Shown piece by piece: positions 22,591-31,349 of a stretch of DNA of 64,000 bases (positions are counted from its first letter, which is position 1; the number at the start of each line of letters is the position of its first letter). The stretch spans positions 1-64,000 of the forward strand of contig URQY01000003.1 of assembly GCA_900550165.1 (NCBI GenBank). Direction: 5' to 3'. Origin of the DNA: an uncultured Eubacteriales bacterium. GTDB taxonomy: Bacteria > Bacillota > Clostridia > Oscillospirales > Oscillospiraceae. The notes beneath the pieces are model-generated. The model did no database searches and was not told the origin of the DNA. It saw only the letters and a program-made list of their open reading frames with translations. Both the position numbers and the translations under genes were made by a program.

Positions 22591-23748
22591 ATGACAAAAA
22601 TTGATATTTTCTCCGGCTTTCTGGGCGCCGGCAAGACCACGCTCATCAAAAAGCTGATCGCCGAGGCCTACAGCGGCGAAAAGCTCGTGCTGATTGAAAA
22701 CGAATTCGGCGAGATCAACATCGACGGCGGCTTTCTGAAGGAGTCCGGCATCGAGATCTCCGAGATGTCCGCCGGCTGCATCTGCTGCTCCCTCGTCGGC
22801 GACTTCAATAAGGCGCTCAAAGAGGTCGTGGCGCAGTTCCATCCCGACCGCGTGCTCATCGAGCCGAGCGGCGTGGGCAAGCTCTCCGACGTCATCGTCG
22901 CCGTGCAGCGCACGGTGGACGAGTGCCCGGGCGAGCTCACGCTCAACAGCTATGTCACCGTGGCCGACGCCAGCAAGGTCAAGGTCTATATGAAGAACTT
23001 CGGCGAGTTCTACAACAACCAGATCGAGGCCGCCGGCACGATCATCCTCTCCCGCACGCAGAAGCTCTCGCAGGAGAAGCTCGAGGCCGCCGCCGCGATG
23101 CTGCACGAAAAGAATCCCGACGCCGCCATCCTGACGACGCCGTGGGACGAGCTGGACGGCAAGACCATCCTCTCCGCCGTCGAAAAGGTATCCCTCAGCG
23201 ACGAGTTGCTGGAAAAGATGCGCCGCGAGCACGAGATCGAAGAGGCCGAGCACGAGCATGAGCATCACCATCATCACGATGAGCATGACGAGCACGACCA
23301 TGATCACGAGCATCCTCACCATGACCACGATGAGGATGAGCATGACCACGAGCATCATCATGACCACGAGCACGATGAGCATGATCACGACGAGCACGAG
23401 CATCATCACCATCACCATGACGGCGAGGAGTGCGACAATCCCGAGTGCGAGTGCCACCATCACCATCATCACCACGCCGACGACGTCTTCTCCTCCTGGG
23501 GCAAGGAGACGCCGAAGAAGTTCAGCCGCGAAGCGCTCGAGGAGATGCTCCGCAAGCTGGACAGCGGCGACTACGGCCACATCCTGCGCGCCAAGGGTAT
23601 CGTGAACGGCGAGGACGGCTGGCTCGAATTTGACTACGTGCCCGAAGAGCATGAGGTCCGCGCGGGCCATCCCGACTACACGGGCCGCCTGTGCGTCATC
23701 GGCGCGGAGCTCAAAGAGCACGAGCTTGCAGAACTGTTTGGAGTGTAA
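22591..23748 (+). CDS. COG0523/CobW-family metallochaperone GTPase with His-rich insert
   Basis: A 385-residue G3E GTPase. Walker A is GFLGAGKTT (9-17), and the metal-binding CxCC motif is GCICC (Cys63, Cys65, Cys66). The base-specificity loop reads LSRTQ instead of NKxD. Between the GTPase core and the CobW C-terminal domain (about 305-385) lies an insert, about 214-295, with roughly 39 histidines mixed with Asp and Glu plus a CDNPECEC cluster, a metal-loading segment. Family members deliver Zn, Co or Ni; the metal here is not readable, zinc is my leading guess. Translation starts at ATG 22591. The second GTPase follows after 3 bp. Confidence 0.9.
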   Translation: MTKIDIFSGFLGAGKTTLIKKLIAEAYSGEKLVLIENEFGEINIDGGFLKESGIEISEMSAGCICCSLVGDFNKALKEVVAQFHPDRVLIEPSGVGKLSDVIVAVQRTVDECPGELTLNSYVTVADASKVKVYMKNFGEFYNNQIEAAGTIILSRTQKLSQEKLEAAAAMLHEKNPDAAILTTPWDELDGKTILSAVEKVSLSDELLEKMRREHEIEEAEHEHEHHHHHDEHDEHDHDHEHPHHDHDEDEHDHEHHHDHEHDEHDHDEHEHHHHHHDGEECDNPECECHHHHHHHADDVFSSWGKETPKKFSREALEEMLRKLDSGDYGHILRAKGIVNGEDGWLEFDYVPEEHEVRAGHPDYTGRLCVIGAELKEHELAELFGV

Positions 23749-23751
23749 GGC

Positions 23752-24681
23752 ATGGATATTCCTGTTTATCTGGTCGCCGGATTCCTCGATTCCGGCAAAA
23801 CGAGCTTTATCAACGGCATTTTAGAAGACGGCTTCGCCCGCGAGGACAGGACGCTTCTGATCTGCTGCGAAGAGGGCGACGAAGAATACGAGAAGAAGGC
23901 GCTCGACAACGTCACCGTTGTCACGGTGGACGATGAGGACGACTTGACGCTCGACTTCTGCAAGGAGCTTGAAAAAAAGTACCGCCCCAAGCAGGTGCTC
24001 ATCGAGTACAACGGGATGTGGCAGATGGAAAAGCTCTACCGCGAGGTGCTGCCCGCCAACTGGGTGCTCTATCAGATCATGACGTTCGTGCAGGCGCCGA
24101 CCTTTGAGCTGTTCGTCAAGAACATGGGGCAGCTCATGATGGAAAAGATCACGAACGCGGACATGATCGTCTTCAACCGCTGCGACGACAAGCTCAAAGA
24201 GAGCCTGCGCGCGCGCAATCTGCGCATGGTCAACCGCCGCGCGGACATCTACCTTGAGGACAACGACGGCAACAGCGAGGATTACCTGACCGGCGACGAG
24301 TGCCCGTTCGACATGACGCCCGACCTCATCGACATTCCCGACGACGACTACGGCGTCTGGTACGTCGACGCGATGGACCATCCCGACCGCTGGGATGGCA
24401 AAAAGGTCCACATGAAGCTCATCATGTGCCACTCGAAGAAGTTCCCGGGCATCCACTGCCCCGGCCGCTTCGTGATGACCTGCTGCGAAAATGACATCCA
24501 GTTCGTCGGCATCGTCGCCAAGGGCGACAGCCTGAAGGCCTACAAGAATCGCGACTGGGTCGATATCACTGCCACGGTCAAAAAGGAGCATCTCGACGCC
24601 TATGAGGGCGAGGGCCCCGTGCTCTACGTCGAGCGCATCACCACCACGTCGAAGCCGGCGCAGGAGGTCGTGTCGTTCTGA
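23752..24681 (+). CDS. CobW-like GTPase with C-terminal TIGR03943/YcgQ-like domain
   Basis: A 309-residue P-loop protein. Walker A is GFLDSGKTS (10-18); the base-recognition segment is FNRCDD; and CCEEGDEEYE takes the place where CobW proteins hold CxCC, so the classical metal motif is altered. From about 215 on it departs from CobW and reads HMKLIMCHSKKFPGIHCPGR then FVMTCCENDIQFVGIVAKG, which resembles the soluble C-terminal domain of TIGR03943/YcgQ proteins, partners of a permease. It sits 3 bp behind the His-rich GTPase, so they are co-expressed and probably act in the same metal pathway. The usual YcgR-type permease is not in the window. Confidence 0.78.
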   Translation: MDIPVYLVAGFLDSGKTSFINGILEDGFAREDRTLLICCEEGDEEYEKKALDNVTVVTVDDEDDLTLDFCKELEKKYRPKQVLIEYNGMWQMEKLYREVLPANWVLYQIMTFVQAPTFELFVKNMGQLMMEKITNADMIVFNRCDDKLKESLRARNLRMVNRRADIYLEDNDGNSEDYLTGDECPFDMTPDLIDIPDDDYGVWYVDAMDHPDRWDGKKVHMKLIMCHSKKFPGIHCPGRFVMTCCENDIQFVGIVAKGDSLKAYKNRDWVDITATVKKEHLDAYEGEGPVLYVERITTTSKPAQEVVSF

Positions 24682-24699
24682 GTTCACCAAAAATCGCAC

Positions 24700-24740
24700 A
24701 AAAGGCCATTGACCGCTTGCAAGCGGTCAATGGCCTTTTT
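24700..24740 (+). terminator. Terminator between the GTPase pair and the ArsC/Spx-like gene
   Basis: A near-perfect stem of about 19 bp (AAAAGGCCATTGACCGCTT and complement) with a 2-base turn ends in TTTTT and works for both convergent genes. Confidence 0.93.
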
Positions 24741-24762
24741 CTATATGAGCTGCCGTCGGCGC

Positions 24763-25116
24763 TTATCCGTTCAGCGCCCTTTCCCAATCCGCCTCCCGGA
24801 AGCCGGCGAGCGCGAAGCCGTCGCCGATGAGCAGCGGGCGCTTGACGAGCATTCCGTCGGTTGCGAGGAGTGCAAGCTGCTCCTCTTCGGACAGGGCGGG
24901 GAGCTTGTCCTTCAGCCCGAGGTCCTTGTAGATCAGGCCGCTGGTGTTGAAGAACTTTTTCAGCGGCAGGCCGCTCATCTTGTACCACGCGCGCAGCTCG
25001 TCCGCGGTGGGCTTCTGCTCCTTGATGTTTCTCAGCTCATAGGCGACGCCCCTGGTGTCGAGCCATTTCTGCGCTTTCTGGCAGGTGGAGCACTTGGGAT
25101 AGCAAATAAACAGCAT
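24763..25116 (-). CDS. ArsC/Spx family thioredoxin-fold protein
   Basis: A 117-residue protein of the arsenate reductase/Spx/YffB superfamily. MLFICYPKCSTCQKAQKWLD carries CSTC in the ArsC position, and ELRNIKEQKPTADELRAW, YKDLGLKDKLPALSEEEQL and LVKRPLLIGDGFALAGF are family blocks. Arsenate reduction is not shown: the CxxC form and the lack of an ars operon favour a Spx- or YffB-like redox role. ATG 25116 has AAAGGAGAG; the longer open frame upstream enters noncoding sequence. Confidence 0.85.
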   Translation of the reverse strand: MLFICYPKCSTCQKAQKWLDTRGVAYELRNIKEQKPTADELRAWYKMSGLPLKKFFNTSGLIYKDLGLKDKLPALSEEEQLALLATDGMLVKRPLLIGDGFALAGFREADWERALNG

Positions 25117-25411
25117 AGGGAACTCTCCTTTGTGTCTGATCTGTTCTGAATCAACGCAGCGCGCCGCGTTCCTGTCCATCGTATCGGAAATAGGCGAAAA
25201 AAGCAAGCGCCGGTTTATCCTCCCCCCTCCGGGCCCCGATCGAAGACCGCTCCGCGTGATGCAGCGGCGCCTGCGGCGGCATTGCCGCGAGGCGCTTTCC
25301 TCTTGCCATTTTTTCTCTCCTGCGGCTAAAATAGAAGCAAATTTTGATTCATTGCTCCTTCGCCGCTCCTGCATACACTCCAAGGCCGGCGAATGGAAAA
25401 GGAGGCGCAGC

Positions 25412-27007
25412 GTGAGCGTTACGGTATCGGATCTATTGAAGCTCCCCTCTCTGCGGCAGGCGAAGGTCCTGGGCGGGGCAGGCGGATTGCAGAAGGTCGT
25501 TTCATCGATCTCCGTGCTGGAATCCACAGACCCCTCGGTGCTCATCAGCGAGGTGTTCCCGCGCGACAAATACTCCGGCAGCGAGATCGTCATCACAGGC
25601 TTTCTGAACTGCATCAACGACGTCGACCGCCAGTGCTCAAACCTCATGCGGCTCATCGACGGCGGCGAGGTCGGGCTCGTGCTGTACTATGTCGGCGTTT
25701 ATCTTCCCCGCGTGGACCAACGGCTCATCGACATTGCCGACGCGCACGACTTTGTGCTCATCTGTATGCCGGAAGGACAGCGGCATCTGCGCTACAGTGA
25801 CCTCATCACCGATGTGACCGAGTGCATTTACCGCGACCGCTCGGCCGCGGGCTCGCTCGTGTCCGACATTCTCGCGCGCATTTCGTCCGCGCCGCACCGC
25901 CAGCAGTCGGTCGGCACGGCGCTGCAAATGCTCTGCACCGAGCTCGGCTGCTCGGCGGTGCTGAGCACGCACGAGGGCAACATCCTGAATCTTGCCACAT
26001 GGCCCAGCGGCATGGACGACACCATCCGCGAGGGCATTGAGCGCTGCCTGCCGCTGCCCGAGGGACAGACGCATCTGCCGTGCCCGTTCCTGCCGGACGC
26101 GGAGCTATCCTCCGTCCCCATCCAGTCGGACCTTGCCCAGCCGCTCCAGCTCACGCTCATCAAGGTCGGCGCGCCGCTGGAGGAGCGCGCCATCGATCAG
26201 GCGGCCGACACCGTGCGTATCTGCATCAACATCTGGGGCAAGCAGCACGGCGCGGTCGCCATCCACGAGCTGCTGCGCGCCATTTTGCAGGATGAGCCGC
26301 TGAAGATGCGCCGTCTTGCCGACATTTTCCATGTTGACGTTGCCGCCATGCACGAGCTCTGGATGCTCTGCGGCGCGGACGCCGACGAGGTTGAGCGCCG
26401 CTTGGAGCAGGACCTTGCGCTCGTGCGCGAATGCGCGGATACCGTTGTCGGCGGCATCTACGAGGGCCAGCCCGTCATGTTCCTGAGCACGCCCCACTCC
26501 CTGCGCGAGGCGGAGAGCGTGCTGCGCGAGCTTCTTGCCTCTGCGCTTGAAAGCAGCCCGGACGCCGCGATCGTCCGATGCAGCGGATTGGCCAATACAA
26601 CAAGCTGTCGCCGCGCATATTTGTTGACACTCGACAATTTGGAGGATGCAAAACGCATTTTCCCCCACAAAAATGTATTCCTGCAGGGCGAGCTGGAGCT
26701 CGCTGCCTCGTGCCGCAAGCGCATCAGCGAGGGGGAGGCCGCCGCCACAAAGCGCATCCTGCCGCTCGCCGTGCTGCAATCCGACCAGGAGTATCAGGAC
26801 CTGCTGCACACGGCCTGCGTCTACCTTTTAGACTGCGACAGCAGCGTCACCCGCACGGCGGAGCTGCTGTTCCTGCACAAGAACACCATCAAATACCGCC
26901 TGCAGCGCATCTCCGATCTTCTGGGCTACCGCATCGGCAAGATGCCGGAGACCATCGACCTCTACCGCGGCGCGGCCATCTACCGCCTGCTTCATGATGT
27001 GCATTGA
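25412..27007 (+). CDS. PucR family transcriptional regulator
   Basis: A 531-residue activator. The N-terminal PucR domain runs about 1-125 (VTVSDLLKLPSLRQAKVLGG, DKYSGSEIVITGF); a middle region is GAF-like or unassigned; and the C-terminal PucR helix-turn-helix is TRTAELLFLHKNTIKYRLQR to ISDLLGYRIG (about 485-515). Start is GTG at 25412, with AAGGAGG eight bases before. PucR proteins classically regulate purine and other nitrogen-base catabolism. Its position before a cytosine-type permease, DUF917 and HyuA genes fits local control. Bases 25117-25411 before it hold a divergent regulatory region with no clear promoter. Confidence 0.9.
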   Translation: MSVTVSDLLKLPSLRQAKVLGGAGGLQKVVSSISVLESTDPSVLISEVFPRDKYSGSEIVITGFLNCINDVDRQCSNLMRLIDGGEVGLVLYYVGVYLPRVDQRLIDIADAHDFVLICMPEGQRHLRYSDLITDVTECIYRDRSAAGSLVSDILARISSAPHRQQSVGTALQMLCTELGCSAVLSTHEGNILNLATWPSGMDDTIREGIERCLPLPEGQTHLPCPFLPDAELSSVPIQSDLAQPLQLTLIKVGAPLEERAIDQAADTVRICINIWGKQHGAVAIHELLRAILQDEPLKMRRLADIFHVDVAAMHELWMLCGADADEVERRLEQDLALVRECADTVVGGIYEGQPVMFLSTPHSLREAESVLRELLASALESSPDAAIVRCSGLANTTSCRRAYLLTLDNLEDAKRIFPHKNVFLQGELELAASCRKRISEGEAAATKRILPLAVLQSDQEYQDLLHTACVYLLDCDSSVTRTAELLFLHKNTIKYRLQRISDLLGYRIGKMPETIDLYRGAAIYRLLHDVH

Positions 27008-27023
27008 TATTCAGTATAACCTC

Positions 27024-27068
27024 GAGTGTTCCCATTGTCCTTTCGGACAACGGGAACACTCCTTTTTT
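27024..27068 (+). terminator. Strong terminator after pucR
   Basis: GAGTGTTCCCATTGTCC pairs with its complement at 27045-27061 (one mismatch) with a TTTC loop, then CTTTTTT. It separates pucR from the permease operon. Confidence 0.93.
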
Positions 27069-27106
27069 CTGCCTATGTGACAATATTCATTTCCGTTTTC
27101 CGGTGA

Positions 27107-27112
27107 TATACT
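27107..27112 (+). promoter_or_regulatory. Possible -10 for the permease operon
   Basis: TATACT at 27107-27112 lies about 54 bases before the permease start; the -35 is poor, which would fit activation by PucR. Confidence 0.4.
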
Positions 27113-27165
27113 TGCGCCATTCTTCATTTTCCCCGCAAAATATCCCAAAAAGAGGTGCTTTTCCC

Positions 27166-28488
27166 ATGAGTGAAAACAACAACGGATTCAAGGTAGAAGA
27201 GTCGCAGCGCCAAAGCTGGCTGTCCATTGCGGCAGTCTGGGCGGGCGGCATGATCTGCGTTCCCTGCCTGATGATCGGCGGCGTGCTGGCCGGCGGCGGA
27301 CTGAGCATGGGCGAGATCGTCGCGTCCATCCTGATCGGCTATGGCCTCATCTGCGCTTACATGATCTGCATCGGTATGCAGGCATGCGATACGGGCCTTC
27401 CGGTCTCCGTAATGGCTTCCGGTGCGCTGGGCGAGAAAGGTGCGCGCTACATCATCAGTACACTCCTCGCCATTGCCTGCGTCGGCTGGTTCGGCATCCA
27501 GTCCGCCACCTGCGGCAGCGCCTTTGCCAACATGGTCGCTAACATGATGGGAAGCGAAGCCTCTCCCGCATTTGTCACCATCAGCTCCATCATCTGGGGC
27601 ATCATCATGCTGCTGACGGCCTGCGTGGGCTTCAAGGGCCTAAAGTGGCTCAACTATATCGCCGTTCCGCTGCTGGTCATCGTCTGCCTGTACGGTCTGA
27701 TCGCCGGCATCACCACCAACGACGGCGGCAGCGCCATCGCAAACTACGCGCCCGAGGCTTCCTCCGGCCTGGTGTTCGGCATCTCCATGGTCGTCGCCTC
27801 CTTCGCCCTCGGCGGCGTCATCTCCGCCGACTACTGCCGCTTTGCCAAGAGCCGCGGTGACGTGGTGAAGTCCTCCATCGTCGGCGTCATCCCCGCCGGT
27901 CTCTTCATGCTGATGACCGGCGCGCTGATGAGCATTGTCACCGGCCAGTATGACATCTCCGCCATCCTCGCCTCTCTCGGCGTTCCCTTCATCGGCCTTG
28001 TCGCCCTCGTGCTCGCCACCTGGACGACCAACGTGACCAACGCCTACTCCGGCGGTCTTGCCCTGAGCAACCTTCTCGGCTTTGATGAAAGCAAGTTCAA
28101 GATCACGACTGGCGTTGCCGGCGGCATCGGCACGCTGCTCGCCGCTTTCGGTCTGCTCAACGCCTTCCAGAGCTTTTTATCCCTTATGTCCGCCCTCATC
28201 CCGCCGCTCGCCGGCGTGCTGATCGCGTCCTACTGGATCGTCGGCAATGGCAAGAAGGAGAACTTCGCCATCCGCTCCGGCTTCTCCGCCATCGGCGTTG
28301 TCTCCTTTGCCGTGGGCGCCATCTTTGCCTGCATCACCGGCAGCACGTTCGCGAGCTTCCCCGGCCTTGTCGAGGCTCTGCCGTTCCTGAACCGGCCGTT
28401 CTTTGTCGGCCCGGTCAACGGCATCGTCGTCTCGCTCGTGCTGTATGTCATCCTTGCAAAGGTCTTCCCCGAAAAGAAAACCGCGTAA
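27166..28488 (+). CDS. Cytosine permease-like NCS1 transporter
   Basis: A 440-residue carrier with about 12 helices, from the CodB branch of NCS1. The N-terminal signature SWLSIAAVWAGGMICVPCLM, the region GWFGIQSATCGSAFANM, and VISADYCRFAKSRGDV are typical; NAYSGGLALSNLLG is a conserved binding-site region. ATG 27166 is chosen (GAGG upstream); the reading from 27004 crosses the terminator and overlaps pucR. Substrate may be cytosine, a hydantoin or another small ring compound; the neighbouring DUF917 and HyuA genes favour the latter. Confidence 0.85.
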   Translation: MSENNNGFKVEESQRQSWLSIAAVWAGGMICVPCLMIGGVLAGGGLSMGEIVASILIGYGLICAYMICIGMQACDTGLPVSVMASGALGEKGARYIISTLLAIACVGWFGIQSATCGSAFANMVANMMGSEASPAFVTISSIIWGIIMLLTACVGFKGLKWLNYIAVPLLVIVCLYGLIAGITTNDGGSAIANYAPEASSGLVFGISMVVASFALGGVISADYCRFAKSRGDVVKSSIVGVIPAGLFMLMTGALMSIVTGQYDISAILASLGVPFIGLVALVLATWTTNVTNAYSGGLALSNLLGFDESKFKITTGVAGGIGTLLAAFGLLNAFQSFLSLMSALIPPLAGVLIASYWIVGNGKKENFAIRSGFSAIGVVSFAVGAIFACITGSTFASFPGLVEALPFLNRPFFVGPVNGIVVSLVLYVILAKVFPEKKTA

Positions 28489-28566
28489 ATCCCCTCTCCC
28501 GCAGGAGGAGCGAGCAGCCGCCCACTTCTCCTTGCATTGTAATAATAATGAAAGAAGGAAAAGGTC

Positions 28567-29658
28567 ATGCGAAAAATCGGTATCCCTGAGATCGAAGATA
28601 TTGCCACCGGCGCGGCCCTACTGGGCGCGGGCGGCGGCGGCGACCCCTATGTCGGCAAGCTCGTCGCCATCGGCGCGGTGCAGGAGTGCGGCCCTGTCAC
28701 ACTGCTTGAGCCCGAGGAGGTGCCCGACGACGCCCTCGTCGTCCCCATCGCCATGATGGGCGCGCCCACCGTCCTTGCTGAAAAAGGCATCGGCGGCACG
28801 GAGTACAAAAAGCTCTTTGACATGGTCTCGAAGTTCTTCGGCCAGAAGATCTACGCCTTCATGCCCATCGAGGCAGGCGGCGTCAACTCCATGCTGCCCA
28901 TCGCGGCGGCGGCGCGCCTCGGTATGCCCATGGTGGATGTGGACGGCATGGGCCGTGCGTTCCCCGAACTGCAGATGGTCACCTTTACCATCGGCGGCAT
29001 GAAGGCTACCCCCATGGCGCTTGTGGATGAGAAGGGCAACAGCTGCATCTTCGAGACCATCACCAACAAATGGACGGAAGAGCTCGCCCGCGCGGTCACG
29101 ATGAGCTGCGGCGCCTCCTGCTCCGTCTCCCTCTACCCCATGAGCGGCAAGCAGATGAAGGAATTCGGCGTGCACGGCATCGTCAGCCGCAGTGAGCAGC
29201 TTGGCCGCGCCATCCGCACCATCAAGGACTGCGGCGACAAAACGCCCGAGGAGCACTTCCTCGAAATGTCCGAGGGCTTCAAGCTCTTCAAGGGCAAGAT
29301 CGCGGATGTGCTGCGCGAGACGCGCGCGGGCTTCAACTTCGGCAAGGTCGTGCTCGAGGGCATCGGCGAGTGCAAGGGCCATAGCGCCTATGTCGAGTTC
29401 CAGAACGAGAATCTGACCGCCACGGTGGACGGCGAGATCCTTGCCACCACGCCCGACCTCATCTCGCTGGTGGACACGGAGACGTTCCTCCCTGTCACGA
29501 CCGACGCGCTCAAGTATGGCAAGCGCGTCATGGTGGTGGGTCTCAAGTGCTTCCATCTCTGGCGCACGGAAAAGGGCATCGAACTCGTCGGCCCGCGCTA
29601 TTTCGGCGTAGACACTGATTACATTCCGCTCGAAGAGCGCTGCAAAGGAGGTTACTAA
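28567..29658 (+). CDS. DUF917 family protein (S-methyl thiohydantoin desulfurase-like)
   Basis: A 363-residue protein of the DUF917 family. The N-terminal signature IATGAALLGAGGGGDPYVGK and the stretch MPIEAGGVNSMLPIAAAARL, VDVDGMGRAFPELQMVTF are family hallmarks. One characterised branch removes sulfur from S-methyl thiohydantoin in ergothioneine breakdown; most other members have no known activity and usually lie near hydantoinase genes. That is the setting here: permease upstream, HyuA-like gene 2 bp downstream. AGAAGGAAAAGG precedes the ATG. Substrate is not readable. Confidence 0.85.
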   Translation: MRKIGIPEIEDIATGAALLGAGGGGDPYVGKLVAIGAVQECGPVTLLEPEEVPDDALVVPIAMMGAPTVLAEKGIGGTEYKKLFDMVSKFFGQKIYAFMPIEAGGVNSMLPIAAAARLGMPMVDVDGMGRAFPELQMVTFTIGGMKATPMALVDEKGNSCIFETITNKWTEELARAVTMSCGASCSVSLYPMSGKQMKEFGVHGIVSRSEQLGRAIRTIKDCGDKTPEEHFLEMSEGFKLFKGKIADVLRETRAGFNFGKVVLEGIGECKGHSAYVEFQNENLTATVDGEILATTPDLISLVDTETFLPVTTDALKYGKRVMVVGLKCFHLWRTEKGIELVGPRYFGVDTDYIPLEERCKGGY

Positions 29659-29660
29659 CG

Positions 29661-31214
29661 ATGTACAAACTCGGAATTGACGTGGGCGGCACCAACACGG
29701 ACGCCGTCCTGATCGACGAAAACCGTGCGGTGGTCGCAGATATCAAGTATCCCACCTCCGCAGACATTTATGACGGCATTCTGGGCGCGATGCGTACCGT
29801 GCTCGAGGTCTCCGGCGTGGACCCCAAGCAGATCCATCAGGCCATGCTCGGCACGACGCAGTGCACCAACGCCATTGTAGAGCGCAAGAATCTCGCCCCC
29901 ATCGGCATCCTGCGCATCGGCGCGCCTGCCACCACCGGCATCCGCCCCATGGTCGACTGGGCCGAGGATATTCAGAAGGTCGCCGTCGGCAGCGCCATCA
30001 TCGGCGGCGGCTTTGAGTACGACGGCAAGCAGCTCGCCTCCTTCGACGCCGAAGCTGCCAAGACCTTCTTCACCGATATGAAGGCCAAGGGCGTCAAGTC
30101 CATCGCCATCTCCTGCGTGTTCTCCACTGTCCGCAACGACCACGAGCTCGAGGCCGCAAAGCTCTGCCGCGAGGTCATGGGTGAGGATGTCCATATCTCC
30201 GTCTCGAGCGAGATCGGCTCCATGGGCCTCATCGAGCGTGAAAACGCCACCATCCTGAACGCCGCGCTCTGGCAGGTGGCCGAGCGCTTTACAGAAGGCT
30301 TTGCCAAGAGCCTGCGGGATGAAGGCATCATCAACGCTGACGTCTACCTCAGCCAGAACGACGGCACCCTCAGGACCATAGAGCACGCCCGCCGCTACCC
30401 TATCCTGACGGTTGCCTGCGGCCCGACGAACTCCATCCGCGGCGCAAGCTATCTCTCCCAGCTCAAGGATGCCATTGTCGTTGACGTCGGCGGCACGACG
30501 ACCGACCTCGGCGTCATCCAGAACGGCTTCCCGCGCGAATCGAGCGTCGCCGTCACCATCGGCGGCGTGCGCACGAACTTCCGTATGCCGGACGTCATCT
30601 CCATCGGTCTCGGCGGCGGCTCCATCGTGCGCGTCAGGGATGACGGCAGCGTGACCGTCGGCCCCGACAGCGTGGGCTACGAGATCACGAAAAAGGCGCT
30701 CGTCTTCGGCGGCGACACGATGACGGCGACCGACATTGCCGTGCGCCTCGGCATGGTGGAGCTCGGCGACAAGAGCAAGGTCGCGGATATCCCGCAGGAG
30801 ACGGCGGACAAGGCCATGGCCGTCATCCGCGCCCTCGTCGAGGACAGCGTGGACGCGATGAAGGTCTCCAACGCGGACGTCGATCTCATTCTCGTCGGCG
30901 GCGGCTCCATCATCCTGCCCGAGACTATCGGCGGCGCGGCGTCTGTTCTGAAGCCGGAGCACTTCGGCTGCGCCAACGCCATCGGCTCGGCCATCTCCAA
31001 GGTCAGCGGCATGTACGAAAAGCTGATGAATTATGACGAGCTGCCGCGCGAGCAGTCGCTGGAAAAGGCCAAGAAGGAAGCCATCGAGCTCGCGGTCGCG
31101 GCCGGCGCCGTGCGCAAGACGGTCGAGATCATCGAGATGGAAGATGTTCCTCTCGCCTACTACCCCGGCAACACCAACCGCGTCAAGATCAAGGCCGCCG
31201 GCGACCTGAGCTGA
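29661..31214 (+). CDS. Hydantoinase/oxoprolinase family protein (HyuA N-terminal type)
   Basis: A 517-residue ASKHA-fold protein. It begins YKLGIDVGGTNTDAVLIDEN, the phosphate loop of the hydantoinase A/5-oxoprolinase family, and has VVDVGGTTTDLGVIQNGFPR, IGLGGGSIVRVRDDGSV and LILVGGGSIILPE later. The usual HyuA is longer or joined to HyuB; this is the shorter single-chain form that goes with DUF917. ATP-dependent opening of a hydantoin-like ring is the likely reaction. It ends the pucR-linked cassette with a bidirectional terminator. Confidence 0.87.
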   Translation: MYKLGIDVGGTNTDAVLIDENRAVVADIKYPTSADIYDGILGAMRTVLEVSGVDPKQIHQAMLGTTQCTNAIVERKNLAPIGILRIGAPATTGIRPMVDWAEDIQKVAVGSAIIGGGFEYDGKQLASFDAEAAKTFFTDMKAKGVKSIAISCVFSTVRNDHELEAAKLCREVMGEDVHISVSSEIGSMGLIERENATILNAALWQVAERFTEGFAKSLRDEGIINADVYLSQNDGTLRTIEHARRYPILTVACGPTNSIRGASYLSQLKDAIVVDVGGTTTDLGVIQNGFPRESSVAVTIGGVRTNFRMPDVISIGLGGGSIVRVRDDGSVTVGPDSVGYEITKKALVFGGDTMTATDIAVRLGMVELGDKSKVADIPQETADKAMAVIRALVEDSVDAMKVSNADVDLILVGGGSIILPETIGGAASVLKPEHFGCANAIGSAISKVSGMYEKLMNYDELPREQSLEKAKKEAIELAVAAGAVRKTVEIIEMEDVPLAYYPGNTNRVKIKAAGDLS

Positions 31215-31254
31215 GACGCCGGAAAACGTCGGATATCCTTCGCTGAATTGCAGC

Positions 31255-31294
31255 AAAAAACATGGCAGGCGCAAAGGTGCCTGCCATGTTTTTT
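31255..31294 (+). terminator. Bidirectional terminator
   Basis: AAAAAACATGGCAGGC and GCCTGCCATGTTTTTT arms serve the HyuA gene (plus) and the M20 gene (minus). Confidence 0.92.
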
Positions 31295-31349
31295 CATAGA
31301 TACCGATAGCGGTGCAGGGTTCCCGCCCTTTCCCGGTCTGTTTTTGTTC

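Noticed and set aside
23250..23480. CRISPR-like repeated motif
   Set aside because: The repeats are His/Asp/Glu codons within a coding frame, with no constant repeat-spacer units.
22405..23721. 438-codon minus-strand frame
   Set aside because: Antisense of the His-rich GTPase (Val/Met repeats are the complement of His/Asp codons).
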